A stretch of DNA of 46,994 nucleotides from an uncultured Pseudomonadota bacterium (lineage in GTDB: Bacteria; Bdellovibrionota_B; Oligoflexia; Oligoflexales; CAIYRB01): NCBI GenBank assembly GCA_903928445.1, contig CAIYRB010000015.1, positions 1 to 46,994 of the forward strand, given 5' to 3'. Below, piece by piece: positions 1 to 8,646 of this stretch. Under the pieces are notes generated by a model. It saw nothing but the letters and a program-made list of their open reading frames with translations, searched no databases and was not told the DNA's origin. A program made the translations under genes and the position numbers. Position 1 is the first letter of the stretch; every line of letters begins with the position of its first letter.

Positions 1-484
1 AGGCGGCAAAGCCGAGGGCAAAGAAGAAAAGCACGGCGAGAAAAAAGAAGGCGGCAAAGAAGAAAAGCACGGCGAGAAAAAAGAAGGCGGCAAAGAAGAG
101 AAAAAAGAAGGCGGCAAAGAGGAGAAGTCGAAGAAAGACGACAAAAAAGACGCCAAGGACAGCAAGATCGACGGCGTTGATTTTGGTTGCACCTTGCCGC
201 TTCAGGCCTTTCACCTCAATCTTGGCAACCCGCTCGAAAACCGCTATATCCGCCTAGAAATCGCCATTGAATATAGTTGCACTGAAGAAACCAAAGCCGA
301 GATCGACAAACGCCTACCGCAACTTCGCGACGCAGTCATTCAAGTGACCAGTCGCAAAACCAGGGAATTTCTCCTTGGTCCGGATGGCAAAGAACAGCTG
401 CGCAAAGAAATCTACAATCGGATCAATCAACACATGAGTAAAAAGATCGACGATGTGTTCATTACCGATATTCTGATCGAATAG
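1..484 (+). CDS. fliL: Flagellar basal-body protein FliL (5' truncated by window edge)
   Basis: FliL sits in the inner membrane around the MotA/MotB stator ring and supports stator function. The window starts inside the reading frame (codons begin at base 2), so the membrane segment is not visible. What is seen is a lysine/glutamate/glycine-rich linker of about 60 residues, followed by the conserved FliL periplasmic domain, which opens with PLQAFHLNLGNPLENRYIRL and ends in FITDILIE, the usual FliL C-terminus. The possible TTG start at 194 would split the domain from its linker and is not the real start. fliM follows 96 bp later, the usual fliL-fliM order. The odd part is the linker, built from in-frame DNA repeats (see repeat entry). 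Confidence 0.85.
   Translation, partial: GGKAEGKEEKHGEKKEGGKEEKHGEKKEGGKEEKKEGGKEEKSKKDDKKDAKDSKIDGVDFGCTLPLQAFHLNLGNPLENRYIRLEIAIEYSCTEETKAEIDKRLPQLRDAVIQVTSRKTREFLLGPDGKEQLRKEIYNRINQHMSKKIDDVFITDILIE
17..127 (+). repeat. In-frame 36-bp tandem repeat coding the FliL linker
   Basis: Two perfect 36-bp copies lie at 17-52 and 53-88, each coding GKEEKHGEKKEG. A shortened 24-bp copy (89-112, GKEEKKEG) and a partial one (from 113) follow. All units are multiples of 3, so copy-number change would lengthen or shorten the charged linker without a frameshift. The array may continue to the left of the window. Confidence 0.9.
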
Positions 485-580
485 TTCGTCGCATCGCCAT
501 GACAAAAGACCCAGCTACCCAGTTGATCGCCTCATGTCCAAGCCCTCGCTCTCTAGTCCCCTCTAGCCCAAAGGTGTGGT

Positions 581-1564
581 ATGAACCAGGTTCTCTCCCA
601 AAATGAGGTGGATGCGCTCCTTTCTGCCGTCTCCGACAACCGTGTCGATAGCGGCGAGGACGGCGGAAATGACGAGATGAAAAGCGGTGTCGTGCAGTAC
701 GACCTGGCAAACCAAGACCGGATTATTCGCGGTCGGATGCCAACGCTTGACATCATTCACGATCGCTTCATCCGTCTATTTCGTGTCACCTTGTCCAACG
801 CCTTGCGCAAGATGGCCAATCTAAGTGTAAATTCCACCGGGCCTCTGAAGTTCAGTGAATTCATGAACTCCTTGCCCCTACCTTCGTGCCTGAACATCCT
901 TCGCCTCGACCCATTGCGCGGCGCCGCCGTCATGGTGATCGAATCCAAGCTGCTCTACGCCCTGGTCGACAGTTTTTTTGGTGGGAACGACGTCCCGTAC
1001 ACCAAGATCGAGGGCAAGGACTTCACCCAAATCGAAATCAAGATCGCCCGCCGGGTCGTACTATCCGCGATCGACGACTATGAAAAGGCCTGGGAACCAG
1101 TCTACCCCCTTAAGGTCGGCTACAGCCGGACCGAAATCAATCCGCAGTTCGTCGCCGTCGTGCCACCATCGGATGTAGTGATCGCGACGACCTTTGACGT
1201 CGAACTAGAAAAAGTATCGGGCACCATCAAAGTCGTCATCCCCTACGCAACCCTCGAACCGATCAAGTCCAAGCTATCCGTCGGCTTTCAAAGTGAACAA
1301 CTGGAAGTCGACTTTATTTGGATCAATCGAATCAAGGAGCAGATCATGGGCACATCCGCCAACGTCCTGGTCAAACTCGGCGAGGCCGACATCGCTCTGC
1401 GCGACCTTATGGAGCTAAGCCCGGGCGATATTATCCAATTAGACTCCGACGCAACGATGCCGCTTAGCATCCACGTCGAAGGCATCCCAAAATTCAAAGG
1501 TATCCCGGGACTGCTTAAGGGCAATCGAGCGCTCAAAATCGTGGAATCCCTCATCGACATTTAA
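581..1564 (+). CDS. fliM: Flagellar motor switch protein FliM
   Basis: FliM forms the middle of the cytoplasmic C-ring and receives phospho-CheY, which changes motor rotation. The 327-residue length is typical. The N-terminal LSQNEVDALL motif (residues 5-14) is the conserved CheY-binding peptide. The central CheC-like domain carries SFFGGND at about residues 131-137, and the C-terminal SpoA-type domain (about 240-325) contacts FliN. The ATG at 581 places the CheY-binding motif at the extreme N-terminus as in the family, although the ribosome-binding site is only a weak AAGGTG. Its partner fliN is 60 bp downstream and a cheY lies 10 kb downstream in the same cluster. Confidence 0.97.
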   Translation: MNQVLSQNEVDALLSAVSDNRVDSGEDGGNDEMKSGVVQYDLANQDRIIRGRMPTLDIIHDRFIRLFRVTLSNALRKMANLSVNSTGPLKFSEFMNSLPLPSCLNILRLDPLRGAAVMVIESKLLYALVDSFFGGNDVPYTKIEGKDFTQIEIKIARRVVLSAIDDYEKAWEPVYPLKVGYSRTEINPQFVAVVPPSDVVIATTFDVELEKVSGTIKVVIPYATLEPIKSKLSVGFQSEQLEVDFIWINRIKEQIMGTSANVLVKLGEADIALRDLMELSPGDIIQLDSDATMPLSIHVEGIPKFKGIPGLLKGNRALKIVESLIDI

Positions 1565-1624
1565 CCATCATGAGCGCCGGTCCAGTCACCGGTAGCAAAT
1601 TACAGAGCAAAAGGGGAGCGCACG

Positions 1625-2074
1625 ATGAGCAGTGAAGGTGGGGGCATAAGTCCCGAAGATTTTGGCCTAGGATCGGACTTCGACGACGCGCTCTCCGAGG
1701 CTAGCGGCGAAGGTGGCAAGGCCCCTAAGGGCGATGGTGGTGGTGGTGGCGGCGGTGGTGGTGGTGCTGACGGCGACGTCAAACTACCGCGCACCGACTT
1801 TTCAAAGCTCAAGATGATCCTCGATATCCCCCTCAAAGTTTCCGTCGAGCTTGGGCGCACCAAGATGTTGGTCAACGACTTGCTGCAACTAGGACAAGGT
1901 TCGGTCATCGAACTCGATAAAATCGCCGGCGAGCCCATGGAAATCTTGATCAACGACAAGCTAGTCGCCATGGGCGAAGTCGTCGTCGTCAATGAAAAGT
2001 TCGGCGTCCGCCTCACCGACGTCGTATCACAGTTTGGCCTCGGCGACCTGGCACAAACGGAAAAAGCTGGATAA
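1625..2074 (+). CDS. fliN: Flagellar motor switch protein FliN
   Basis: FliN is the lowest ring of the C-ring and docks the export ATPase complex. The C-terminal SpoA domain (about residues 60-135) shows the family pattern [15 protein letters not shown] and [17 protein letters not shown]. The start is supported by GGGGAG just upstream of the ATG. At 149 residues it is near normal length, with an N-terminal acidic/glycine extension that includes ten consecutive glycines (GGT/GGC codons, 1736-1765). That run probably acts as a flexible tether before the SpoA domain. Confidence 0.95.
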   Translation: MSSEGGGISPEDFGLGSDFDDALSEASGEGGKAPKGDGGGGGGGGGGADGDVKLPRTDFSKLKMILDIPLKVSVELGRTKMLVNDLLQLGQGSVIELDKIAGEPMEILINDKLVAMGEVVVVNEKFGVRLTDVVSQFGLGDLAQTEKAG

Positions 2075-2105
2075 CCAAGAGTACATTGTACGGAGGGAAC
2101 TTACG

Positions 2106-3512
2106 TTGACGGCTTTCCACCTTAGACCTTGGACCAGTCGAATACTTGGATCGCTAATCGCCTTAGCGACCTGCACACCAGCCTTGGCGAAGGCGAAGGA
2201 CTCAGCCCAGGCCAAGGAGGCCCCATTAGTCACTCTCGGTCTGATCGACGCCGAGGCGGACCCGCAGCTTCCCAGCATCACCATAAGGTTAAACCAAAAA
2301 CCGACATGGACGAAACTCAGCGAGATCCAGAACCACGGCGCATTTTTGCAGCTGACACTACCTGGGACGATCGTCCCCGAGCCCGGCAAGTTTTTTGACG
2401 GGGTTTCGCCATACATACCGAAAATCGCGGCCTTTCAATTGACCCCAAGCGACGCCGGCATCCGCTTTTTTATCAACCAAGACGCCGCCAAAACCAAAGA
2501 AGCCTTGACGGCTGAAGTCCTCGGCGAACGCATCGTCCTCACCCTTGACGTCAAGAAGCTCGGCCAAAGCGTTGCCGCGGCGGCAGTAGCCTCCTCGCCA
2601 GACTTCATCGAAAAAGATCTCATCGGCCCGCCGGCCCCCTCAGCCATCAGCGCCGAGCAAGTCATTGCGCGCACCGCGGTGCAGAGCGACGAACCAGCGC
2701 CTAGTGAACGCTTTAAATCAACAGGTAGCAACATCCACAGCAAAGAATCTACCCAGGCGCTTGCTACCGGCGGCATCGATCTACAAGGGAAAATGGTCCG
2801 CATGGCAGCCTTCTCGGCGGTGATGCTCGGCCTGCTACTGGTGACCTGGTTGGCCAAACCCTATCTCAAACGCCGGGCCGGACTCAAAGGCGACCTTAGC
2901 TCGTCTGACAACCTAACGATGAAGACGCTATCGACCTTAGCGCTAGCACCGCGGCAAAAAATCTCTCTGATACAGGTCGGCAACGAACGCCTGCTGATCG
3001 GCATCTCACCCGATCAGATCACCTTCTTAAGCGCTATCGGCGCCACGCCCACTACGACTCCCGCCCGCATGCAACACCCGGTGCCTACCGCCGTGACTCA
3101 AGGCATGCCCGCGGAATTTACCAAGCTTCTTACCGCCTCGCAGGACGTTGAAATGAGCCCAGCTCCAGTCCTAAAAAACCTCCCCGGCAATGATCCAGAA
3201 ACCCTGGCTTCACCGCCCCGCCGCGCGGTGCCAAGACCACCCATACCGTCACCCCATGGTGCCCCGGTGCGCAGCAAGCGGCCGGTGAGCGGCCAGCGCA
3301 TCAACATTGGGGTTGGTGAAAACGGCATCGAAGACATGAGCCCCGCAGCGGCGCCGCAACGCCCGCGCGACAGACCGCAGCAGGTGGCCCAGGGTCAACA
3401 AGCCCGCAAGCAATCCGAAGAACCCTTTGGCAGCACCGGTGATGGCCAAAAGGCCATCGACGATGTCACCCGCCTGATCCGCGAAAAACTCAAAAACCTG
3501 CGGACCATATAA
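2106..3512 (+). CDS. fliO: Flagellar biosynthesis protein FliO with a large exported N-terminal domain
   Basis: FliO helps assemble FliP in the export gate. The start chosen is TTG at 2106, because GGAGGG at 2092-2097 sits 8 nt before it and the product then begins with a clean signal peptide (hydrophobic core ILGSLIALAT, ending near PALAKA). Earlier in-frame starts lie inside fliN. The 468-residue protein has three parts. The first is a beta-rich exported domain of about 200 residues that resembles an AMIN-type domain (low confidence). The second is a single membrane helix at about 230-252. The third is the FliO cytoplasmic core, with the typical LTMKTLSTLALAPRQKISLI and GNERLLIGIS segments, followed by a proline-rich tail. 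Common FliO proteins are about 100-150 residues, so this one is strongly extended at both ends. The stop codon abuts the fliP ATG. Confidence 0.85.
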   Translation: MTAFHLRPWTSRILGSLIALATCTPALAKAKDSAQAKEAPLVTLGLIDAEADPQLPSITIRLNQKPTWTKLSEIQNHGAFLQLTLPGTIVPEPGKFFDGVSPYIPKIAAFQLTPSDAGIRFFINQDAAKTKEALTAEVLGERIVLTLDVKKLGQSVAAAAVASSPDFIEKDLIGPPAPSAISAEQVIARTAVQSDEPAPSERFKSTGSNIHSKESTQALATGGIDLQGKMVRMAAFSAVMLGLLLVTWLAKPYLKRRAGLKGDLSSSDNLTMKTLSTLALAPRQKISLIQVGNERLLIGISPDQITFLSAIGATPTTTPARMQHPVPTAVTQGMPAEFTKLLTASQDVEMSPAPVLKNLPGNDPETLASPPRRAVPRPPIPSPHGAPVRSKRPVSGQRINIGVGENGIEDMSPAAAPQRPRDRPQQVAQGQQARKQSEEPFGSTGDGQKAIDDVTRLIREKLKNLRTI

Positions 3513-4283
3513 ATGCGCCACTGCTTGCAAAGCCTTGCCGGCATGATGCTACTCGCCGCGATCTTCTGTGCCATGTTCCAGCCCAAGCAGGCGCTGGCCC
3601 AGATCAAAGTTCCGACGATCGGCATCGACCTCAAGGAAACCGACAACCCCAATGACCTCGTACCGGCGATGAAAATCGTCGCCATGTTGACGATTCTTTC
3701 GATCGCACCGGCGATCCTGCTGATGATGACATCGTTTACCCGCATTCTCGTCATCCTTAGCTTCGTCCGCCAAGCACTTGGCACCAACTCTATGCCACCA
3801 AACCAGGTGATCGTCGGACTTGCCCTTTTTCTGACGTTTTTCACCATGTCACCGGTGATCGATACGATTAAGGACAAGGCTTACACCCCCTATAGCGACA
3901 AAAAAATCACCCAGGAGCAAGCCCTCGACGAAATGATGAAGCCCCTGCGCAAATTCATGCTGGCACAAACTCACGAAAGCGACCTTGAGACCTTTTTTAG
4001 TATTACCAAGCAAGCCCGGCCAAAGACTGCTCAAGATGTTTCGATGACGACCCTCATGCCGGCCTTCATCGTTAGCGAATTAAAAACGGCCTTTCAAATC
4101 GGCTTTCTCATCTACATCCCCTTTCTCGTCATCGACATGGTGGTGTCATCGGTGCTGATGGCGATGGGCATGATGATGTTGCCACCAACGGTCGTCTCGC
4201 TGCCGTTTAAATTGATCCTCTTTGTCCTCGTCGACGGCTGGGCATTGATCGTCACCAATATCGTTAAGAGCTTTAACCTCTAA
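3513..4283 (+). CDS. fliP: Flagellar type III export gate protein FliP
   Basis: FliP forms the pentameric core of the export gate through which flagellar subunits pass. The 256-residue protein has a cleavable signal peptide (ending near QALAQ), then family signatures LTILSIAPAILLMMTSFTRI and IVILSFVRQALGTN-like text, and the C-terminal hydrophobic segment ending in WALIVTNIVKSF. The ATG follows the fliO stop directly with no gap, which suggests translational coupling. fliQ and fliR follow in the standard order. Confidence 0.97.
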   Translation: MRHCLQSLAGMMLLAAIFCAMFQPKQALAQIKVPTIGIDLKETDNPNDLVPAMKIVAMLTILSIAPAILLMMTSFTRILVILSFVRQALGTNSMPPNQVIVGLALFLTFFTMSPVIDTIKDKAYTPYSDKKITQEQALDEMMKPLRKFMLAQTHESDLETFFSITKQARPKTAQDVSMTTLMPAFIVSELKTAFQIGFLIYIPFLVIDMVVSSVLMAMGMMMLPPTVVSLPFKLILFVLVDGWALIVTNIVKSFNL

Positions 4284-4298
4284 GCGGGGAGTACGAAC

Positions 4299-4568
4299 TT
4301 GACCGACCAAAACGTCATCGACCTCGGATCTCGCGCCGTTTGGGTCGCCATCCAGATTTCGGCTCCGGTACTAGCGGCGGCTTTGATCACTGGAGTGCTG
4401 GTATCGATCCTCCAAGCGGCAACACAGATTCAGGAACAGACCCTCTCCTTTGTGCCGAAGATCCTCATGATCACTCTGGCCATGCTGCTGTGTGGGCCTT
4501 GGATCCTGCAGACAATGATGGGATTCACCACCGATCTTCTCAACGGCATCCCAGGAGTCACCCACTAA
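4299..4568 (+). CDS. fliQ: Flagellar export gate protein FliQ
   Basis: FliQ is a small two-helix membrane protein that wraps the FliP/FliR core of the export gate. The 89-residue product has two hydrophobic helices (about 15-38 and 52-75) with the conserved QIQEQTLSFVPKI between them. The start is a TTG at 4299 preceded by GGGGA at 4286-4290. No ATG would preserve the conserved N-terminus. It lies 15 bp after fliP and 3 bp before fliR. Confidence 0.95.
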   Translation: MTDQNVIDLGSRAVWVAIQISAPVLAAALITGVLVSILQAATQIQEQTLSFVPKILMITLAMLLCGPWILQTMMGFTTDLLNGIPGVTH

Positions 4569-4571
4569 GCG

Positions 4572-5366
4572 ATGACCGGATTACCAAACCCAACCCAGCT
4601 CCTCGTCGGGGCCATGGCCTTCCTCCGCATCGGCGGCTTGCTGCTTTCCTTGCCGGTGATCGGTGACGCGCCAACTCCAGTTCGGGTGCGGATCCTGCTA
4701 TCCTTGGCGCTGACGATTGGCCTGTATCCTGCCATTCCGGCCTCATGGGCCCCAGACCTGGCCACTGATGTGCTAACGATCAGCTCCTACGTCGTCCGCG
4801 AGCTCGCGATCGGCTTGATTGTTGGCTTTTGCGCCCGCGCCGCTTTTGACGGCATCATGATGGCGGCAACGGTCGTGTCCTATCAGATGGGCTTTGGTAC
4901 CGCTAGCCTGTTTCTGCCTGACTACAGCGAAAAAATGGACAGCTTTTCGGCGTTTCACCGCATGATGGTGATGCTGATCTTTTTGACTTTGGGGTTACAC
5001 CGCATATTTCTCACGGCAGTCATCGACACCTTTCGCCTAATTCCAGGTGGCGGTGCTCACCTCACCGGCTCCTTAGTCAGCATCATCATCACCCTGACGG
5101 GGGGCATTCTAGCGATCGCCGTTCAGCTTGCCGCGCCGATCCTCGTGGCCCTCCTATTCACCATGGCCGCGATTGGACTGATTGCCCGCGCGGTGCCAAA
5201 TATGAATGCCTTTTTGATGAGCTTCCCAGCTAGCTTCATCATTGGCATGGTGGTCTATATCGCCACCCTACCGTTTTTTCCTGGCTGGATGCAGGATCAC
5301 TTCATCAGCGTTCAAGAGCAAATCCACGGCATCATACGCAGCATGTCTCCGACAACCCAACCATAA
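4572..5366 (+). CDS. fliR: Flagellar export gate protein FliR
   Basis: FliR caps the FliP5-FliQ4-FliR1 export gate. The 264-residue, highly hydrophobic protein has the expected segments: an N-terminal helix AFLRIGGLLLSLPVIGD, the central VSYQMGFGTASLF region, and the late RAVPNMNAFLMSFPASFIIG motif, which is diagnostic of FliR/SpaR. The ATG lies 3 bp after the fliQ stop, so the two are almost certainly co-translated. Confidence 0.96.
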   Translation: MTGLPNPTQLLVGAMAFLRIGGLLLSLPVIGDAPTPVRVRILLSLALTIGLYPAIPASWAPDLATDVLTISSYVVRELAIGLIVGFCARAAFDGIMMAATVVSYQMGFGTASLFLPDYSEKMDSFSAFHRMMVMLIFLTLGLHRIFLTAVIDTFRLIPGGGAHLTGSLVSIIITLTGGILAIAVQLAAPILVALLFTMAAIGLIARAVPNMNAFLMSFPASFIIGMVVYIATLPFFPGWMQDHFISVQEQIHGIIRSMSPTTQP

Positions 5367-5379
5367 GCGAGCTGGTTAA

Positions 5380-6480
5380 ATGGCGGATCAAGACGCCAGT
5401 ACAGACGACCGTACAGAAGATGCCACCGCCGAGAGGCGGGAGGACTTCCGCGATCGCGGCCAGATCGCCTTATCAAGGGAATTCACCTCAGTCGCTATCC
5501 TTTCGTCTTGCGTCGTGGCCTTCACCTCAGGCGCCCCTGGCTTTTTAAAGCACATGCAACGACTATTCATCACACACTTCGAGCAAATCGCCGTCGTTCG
5601 TATCGACACCAATAATATTATGGCCTTTCTTGGCGACACCTGGGTCGACATCCTGAAGCTGTGCCTGCCGATTTTCCTTGTCACCATGGTTGCGGCAAGC
5701 GTGGTGACTTTGGCTCAGACACGCCTTAGCTGGTCCTGGGAACGGGTCGCACCAGACTTTTCCCGCCTCGAACCACTTTCTGGCATCGTCCGTATGTTCA
5801 GCACCCAGGCCTGGATAGAAGTGCTAAAGAGCTTTGCCAAATTATGCGCCGTCGCCACCGTCGCCTATCTGATCCTGCGCAGCGAATGGATCAGAGTTCC
5901 GGAGCTGATGGCCTACCCTATGCGTTCAACCTGGGTCTATTGGGGCGGCATCACCAAGCTACTCTTCTGGTCGGTCGCCGGCTTTCTTCTCATCATTTCT
6001 GGCGTCGACTACTTCTGGAACTTTATCAGCTTAGAAAAGCAAATGCGCATGACGAAGCAAGAGGTGAAGGAGGACTTTAAAAACCGCGAAGGTGACCAAC
6101 GCACCAAAGGCAAAATGCGCAACATGATGCGCGAACTCGGTAGCAAAAAGATCGTCGCGAAAACCAAAACGGCTACGGTTCTCATTACCAACCCAACTCA
6201 CTATTCTATCGCCCTTCGCTACAATCCAGGTGACAAAGTACCGATTCTCGTCGCCAAAGGTATGGATTTTATCGCCTTGCGCATGCGTGAGGTCGCTAGA
6301 GACGAAAAGATTCCTATCGTCGAAAATGTGCCGCTGGCTCGCGAGCTCTACGCCACGGTGAAAGAAGGCCAAGAGATCCCCGACACACTGTATAAAGTGG
6401 TCGCAGAAATTATCCGCTATGTCTTCGCTTTAAAAGGCAAAAAGATTCCAACCAAGCGAGGTGTAGATGGCCGCCGCTAA
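5380..6480 (+). CDS. flhB: Flagellar export substrate-specificity switch protein FlhB
   Basis: FlhB controls the switch from rod/hook to filament export and self-cleaves at an N-P-T-H site. Here that site is N271-P272-T273-H274, in context LITNPTHYSIALRY. The N-terminus shows the family pattern DRTEDATAERREDFRDRGQI, followed by four membrane helices (about 35-210) and a cytoplasmic domain after residue 215. At 366 residues it is of usual length. The 3' end overlaps the flhA start by 14 bp. Confidence 0.97.
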   Translation: MADQDASTDDRTEDATAERREDFRDRGQIALSREFTSVAILSSCVVAFTSGAPGFLKHMQRLFITHFEQIAVVRIDTNNIMAFLGDTWVDILKLCLPIFLVTMVAASVVTLAQTRLSWSWERVAPDFSRLEPLSGIVRMFSTQAWIEVLKSFAKLCAVATVAYLILRSEWIRVPELMAYPMRSTWVYWGGITKLLFWSVAGFLLIISGVDYFWNFISLEKQMRMTKQEVKEDFKNREGDQRTKGKMRNMMRELGSKKIVAKTKTATVLITNPTHYSIALRYNPGDKVPILVAKGMDFIALRMREVARDEKIPIVENVPLARELYATVKEGQEIPDTLYKVVAEIIRYVFALKGKKIPTKRGVDGRR

Positions 6481-8575
6481 AAACGCTGAGGTCCGCAACG
6501 GACCCGCCCTCTATGGCTTTGTCGAGGCCCTAAAGAGCTCCGACGTGCAATTCGCTGTCGGCGTGGTGTCGATTATCTTGATGATGATCGTCCCGCTTCC
6601 ACCGTTTATCCTGGACATTTTGATGTCCATCTCAATCAGTATGTCGCTGCTCATCCTGCTCATCTCGATCTATGTCAAAGAACCGCTTGAGTTCAGCACA
6701 TTTCCCACGCTGCTACTATTAACCACATTGTTTCGTTTGGCTTTGAACGTCGGGACGACCAGAGGGATTTTACTGGGCGGAGCGACCGGGCACGTCAGTA
6801 AAGTGGTCCAAGCCTTCGGTGAGTTTGTCGTCGGCGGCAACTACTTTGTCGGCTTTGTCATTTTCATCATCTTAGTCATCATCAATTTTATCGTCATCAC
6901 CAAAGGTGCAGGCCGCGTCGCCGAAGTCGGCGCTCGCTTCACCTTAGACGCTATGCCCGGCAAGCAGATGGCGATTGATGCCGAGCTCAACAATGGCAGC
7001 ATCGATCGAGACGAAGCCAAAAGACGGCGTTCTAAGGTCGAACACGAGGCAAATTTTTACGGCTCGATGGACGGTGCTAGTAAGTTTGTCCGCGGTGACG
7101 CCATCGCTGGATTGATTATCACGGGCATCAACATCATCGTCGGTCTCATCCTTGGGGTTGTCCAATACAAGCTATCGTTTGCCGATGCCGCAGCGAAATT
7201 TACTTTGTTAACGGTCGGTGATGGACTGGTGTCACAGATCCCCGCTTTGATCATCTCAACTGCATCCGGTATCGTCGTCACTCGTGCCAGCGGGGGCAAC
7301 GATCTGAGTGAGGAGCTGTCGGGACAGCTTTTTATTCATCCAAAGGCCATGTACGTCTGCTCGGCCCTGCTGGCTTTGCTCGGCATCCTTCCTGGTATGC
7401 CGCTCATTCCCTTTGCCTTGCTTGCCGGCGGGATGATCCTCCTCGCTCGCTACGCCGGGCGCGAAGTCATCAGACGCCAAGCGGCCAAGCTTGCGGCCCT
7501 AGATGAAAAGAACAAACCTGAGGCCAAGAGTGATTCGGTCGAGGCCTTGCTGCACCTAGACACTCTGGCGCTAGAGGTCGGCGTTGAACTCGTGCCTCTA
7601 GTCGATACGGCGCAAGACGGCGAGGTCCTCGAACGCATTGCCTCCGCCCGCAAAACCTTCGCCCTCGATATTGGCATCATCGTTCCAATGGTGATGATCC
7701 GCGACAACATTCAATTGCGTCCCGACGAATACCAAATTCTCTTGAAGGGTAACATTATCGGCGGCGGCAAGCTCATGCCACGGCGCTTCCTCGCCATGGA
7801 TCCGGGCGATGTCCTCGATCCGATTGACGGCCACAAGACCAAAGAACCCGCCTATGGCCTTGATGCGATCTGGATTACTCCCGGACAGCGCGACGAAGCG
7901 ACCTTCCGCGGCTATACCGTCGTCAATAGTTCGACGGTGATCGTGACTCACCTAACGAAACTGATCCAAGATCATGCTGGCGAACTGATCGGCAGGCAAG
8001 AGGTCCACTCACTCGTCGAAGGACTTAAGCGGGATCATGAAAAGGTGGTCGATGAGGTCCTTGCGGCCGACCGACTCAACCTAGGCGATGTTGTCAAAGT
8101 TCTGCAAAACCTCCTGACAGAAGGCGTCAGTATCCGCGATCTGCTCAGCGTTTTTGAAACCCTGGCCGATCACTGTAAAACGGTTCGTCATCCGGATGCT
8201 TTGACAAGGTATGTACGAAAGGCCCTGGGACGTGGTATCATTAAGAAATACCTCAGCCCAGATAACCAGCTAGTCGTCATCAACCTCGATCGCATGACAG
8301 AAGATGTCCTCGTTTCGGGAATCAACCAGCTGGAAGACGGTAGTACCTCCCTCAATATCGATCCGCAGCAAGCCCAATCTCTCTTAAACAACATCTTTGA
8401 ATCCATGCGTAGCTTCGAAACCTCGGGTACCCAACCCATCCTTCTGTGCGGTTCCCGCGTCCGCTGGGACTTGCGCAAGATGATCAGCCGCTTTATTCCT
8501 AGCCTTACCGTGCTCGCCTTCGACGAAATCCCCAAAGATATCCAAACCAAGAACATCGGTTCCGTAACCTTTTAA
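6467..8575 (+). CDS. flhA: Flagellar export protein FlhA
   Basis: FlhA forms the nonameric ring under the export gate. Its cytoplasmic domain docks chaperone-substrate complexes. The 702-residue protein has about eight membrane helices in the first 330 residues. The FHIPEP-family signature is present in the cytoplasmic loop (AGRVAEVGARFTLDAMPGKQ, then MAIDAELNNGSIDRDEAKRR). A large C-terminal cytoplasmic domain starts at about 345. It starts inside the end of flhB (14-bp overlap). Confidence 0.98.
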   Translation: MAAAKNAEVRNGPALYGFVEALKSSDVQFAVGVVSIILMMIVPLPPFILDILMSISISMSLLILLISIYVKEPLEFSTFPTLLLLTTLFRLALNVGTTRGILLGGATGHVSKVVQAFGEFVVGGNYFVGFVIFIILVIINFIVITKGAGRVAEVGARFTLDAMPGKQMAIDAELNNGSIDRDEAKRRRSKVEHEANFYGSMDGASKFVRGDAIAGLIITGINIIVGLILGVVQYKLSFADAAAKFTLLTVGDGLVSQIPALIISTASGIVVTRASGGNDLSEELSGQLFIHPKAMYVCSALLALLGILPGMPLIPFALLAGGMILLARYAGREVIRRQAAKLAALDEKNKPEAKSDSVEALLHLDTLALEVGVELVPLVDTAQDGEVLERIASARKTFALDIGIIVPMVMIRDNIQLRPDEYQILLKGNIIGGGKLMPRRFLAMDPGDVLDPIDGHKTKEPAYGLDAIWITPGQRDEATFRGYTVVNSSTVIVTHLTKLIQDHAGELIGRQEVHSLVEGLKRDHEKVVDEVLAADRLNLGDVVKVLQNLLTEGVSIRDLLSVFETLADHCKTVRHPDALTRYVRKALGRGIIKKYLSPDNQLVVINLDRMTEDVLVSGINQLEDGSTSLNIDPQQAQSLLNNIFESMRSFETSGTQPILLCGSRVRWDLRKMISRFIPSLTVLAFDEIPKDIQTKNIGSVTF

Positions 8576-8646
8576 GTCATCGCACCTAAGTCTCAGGTCC
8601 TGCCGCAATCAGATCTGGTCTTCGCCTCTCGCCCGGGAGCAACTCA

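Noticed and set aside
17..127. CRISPR-like array
   Set aside because: The units are directly adjacent with no spacers, and they are in frame within fliL. This is a coding tandem repeat.
1992..2105. Upstream extension of fliO beginning inside fliN
   Set aside because: It has no ribosome-binding site and overlaps fliN in another frame. The TTG at 2106 has GGAGGG at good spacing and gives a signal peptide.
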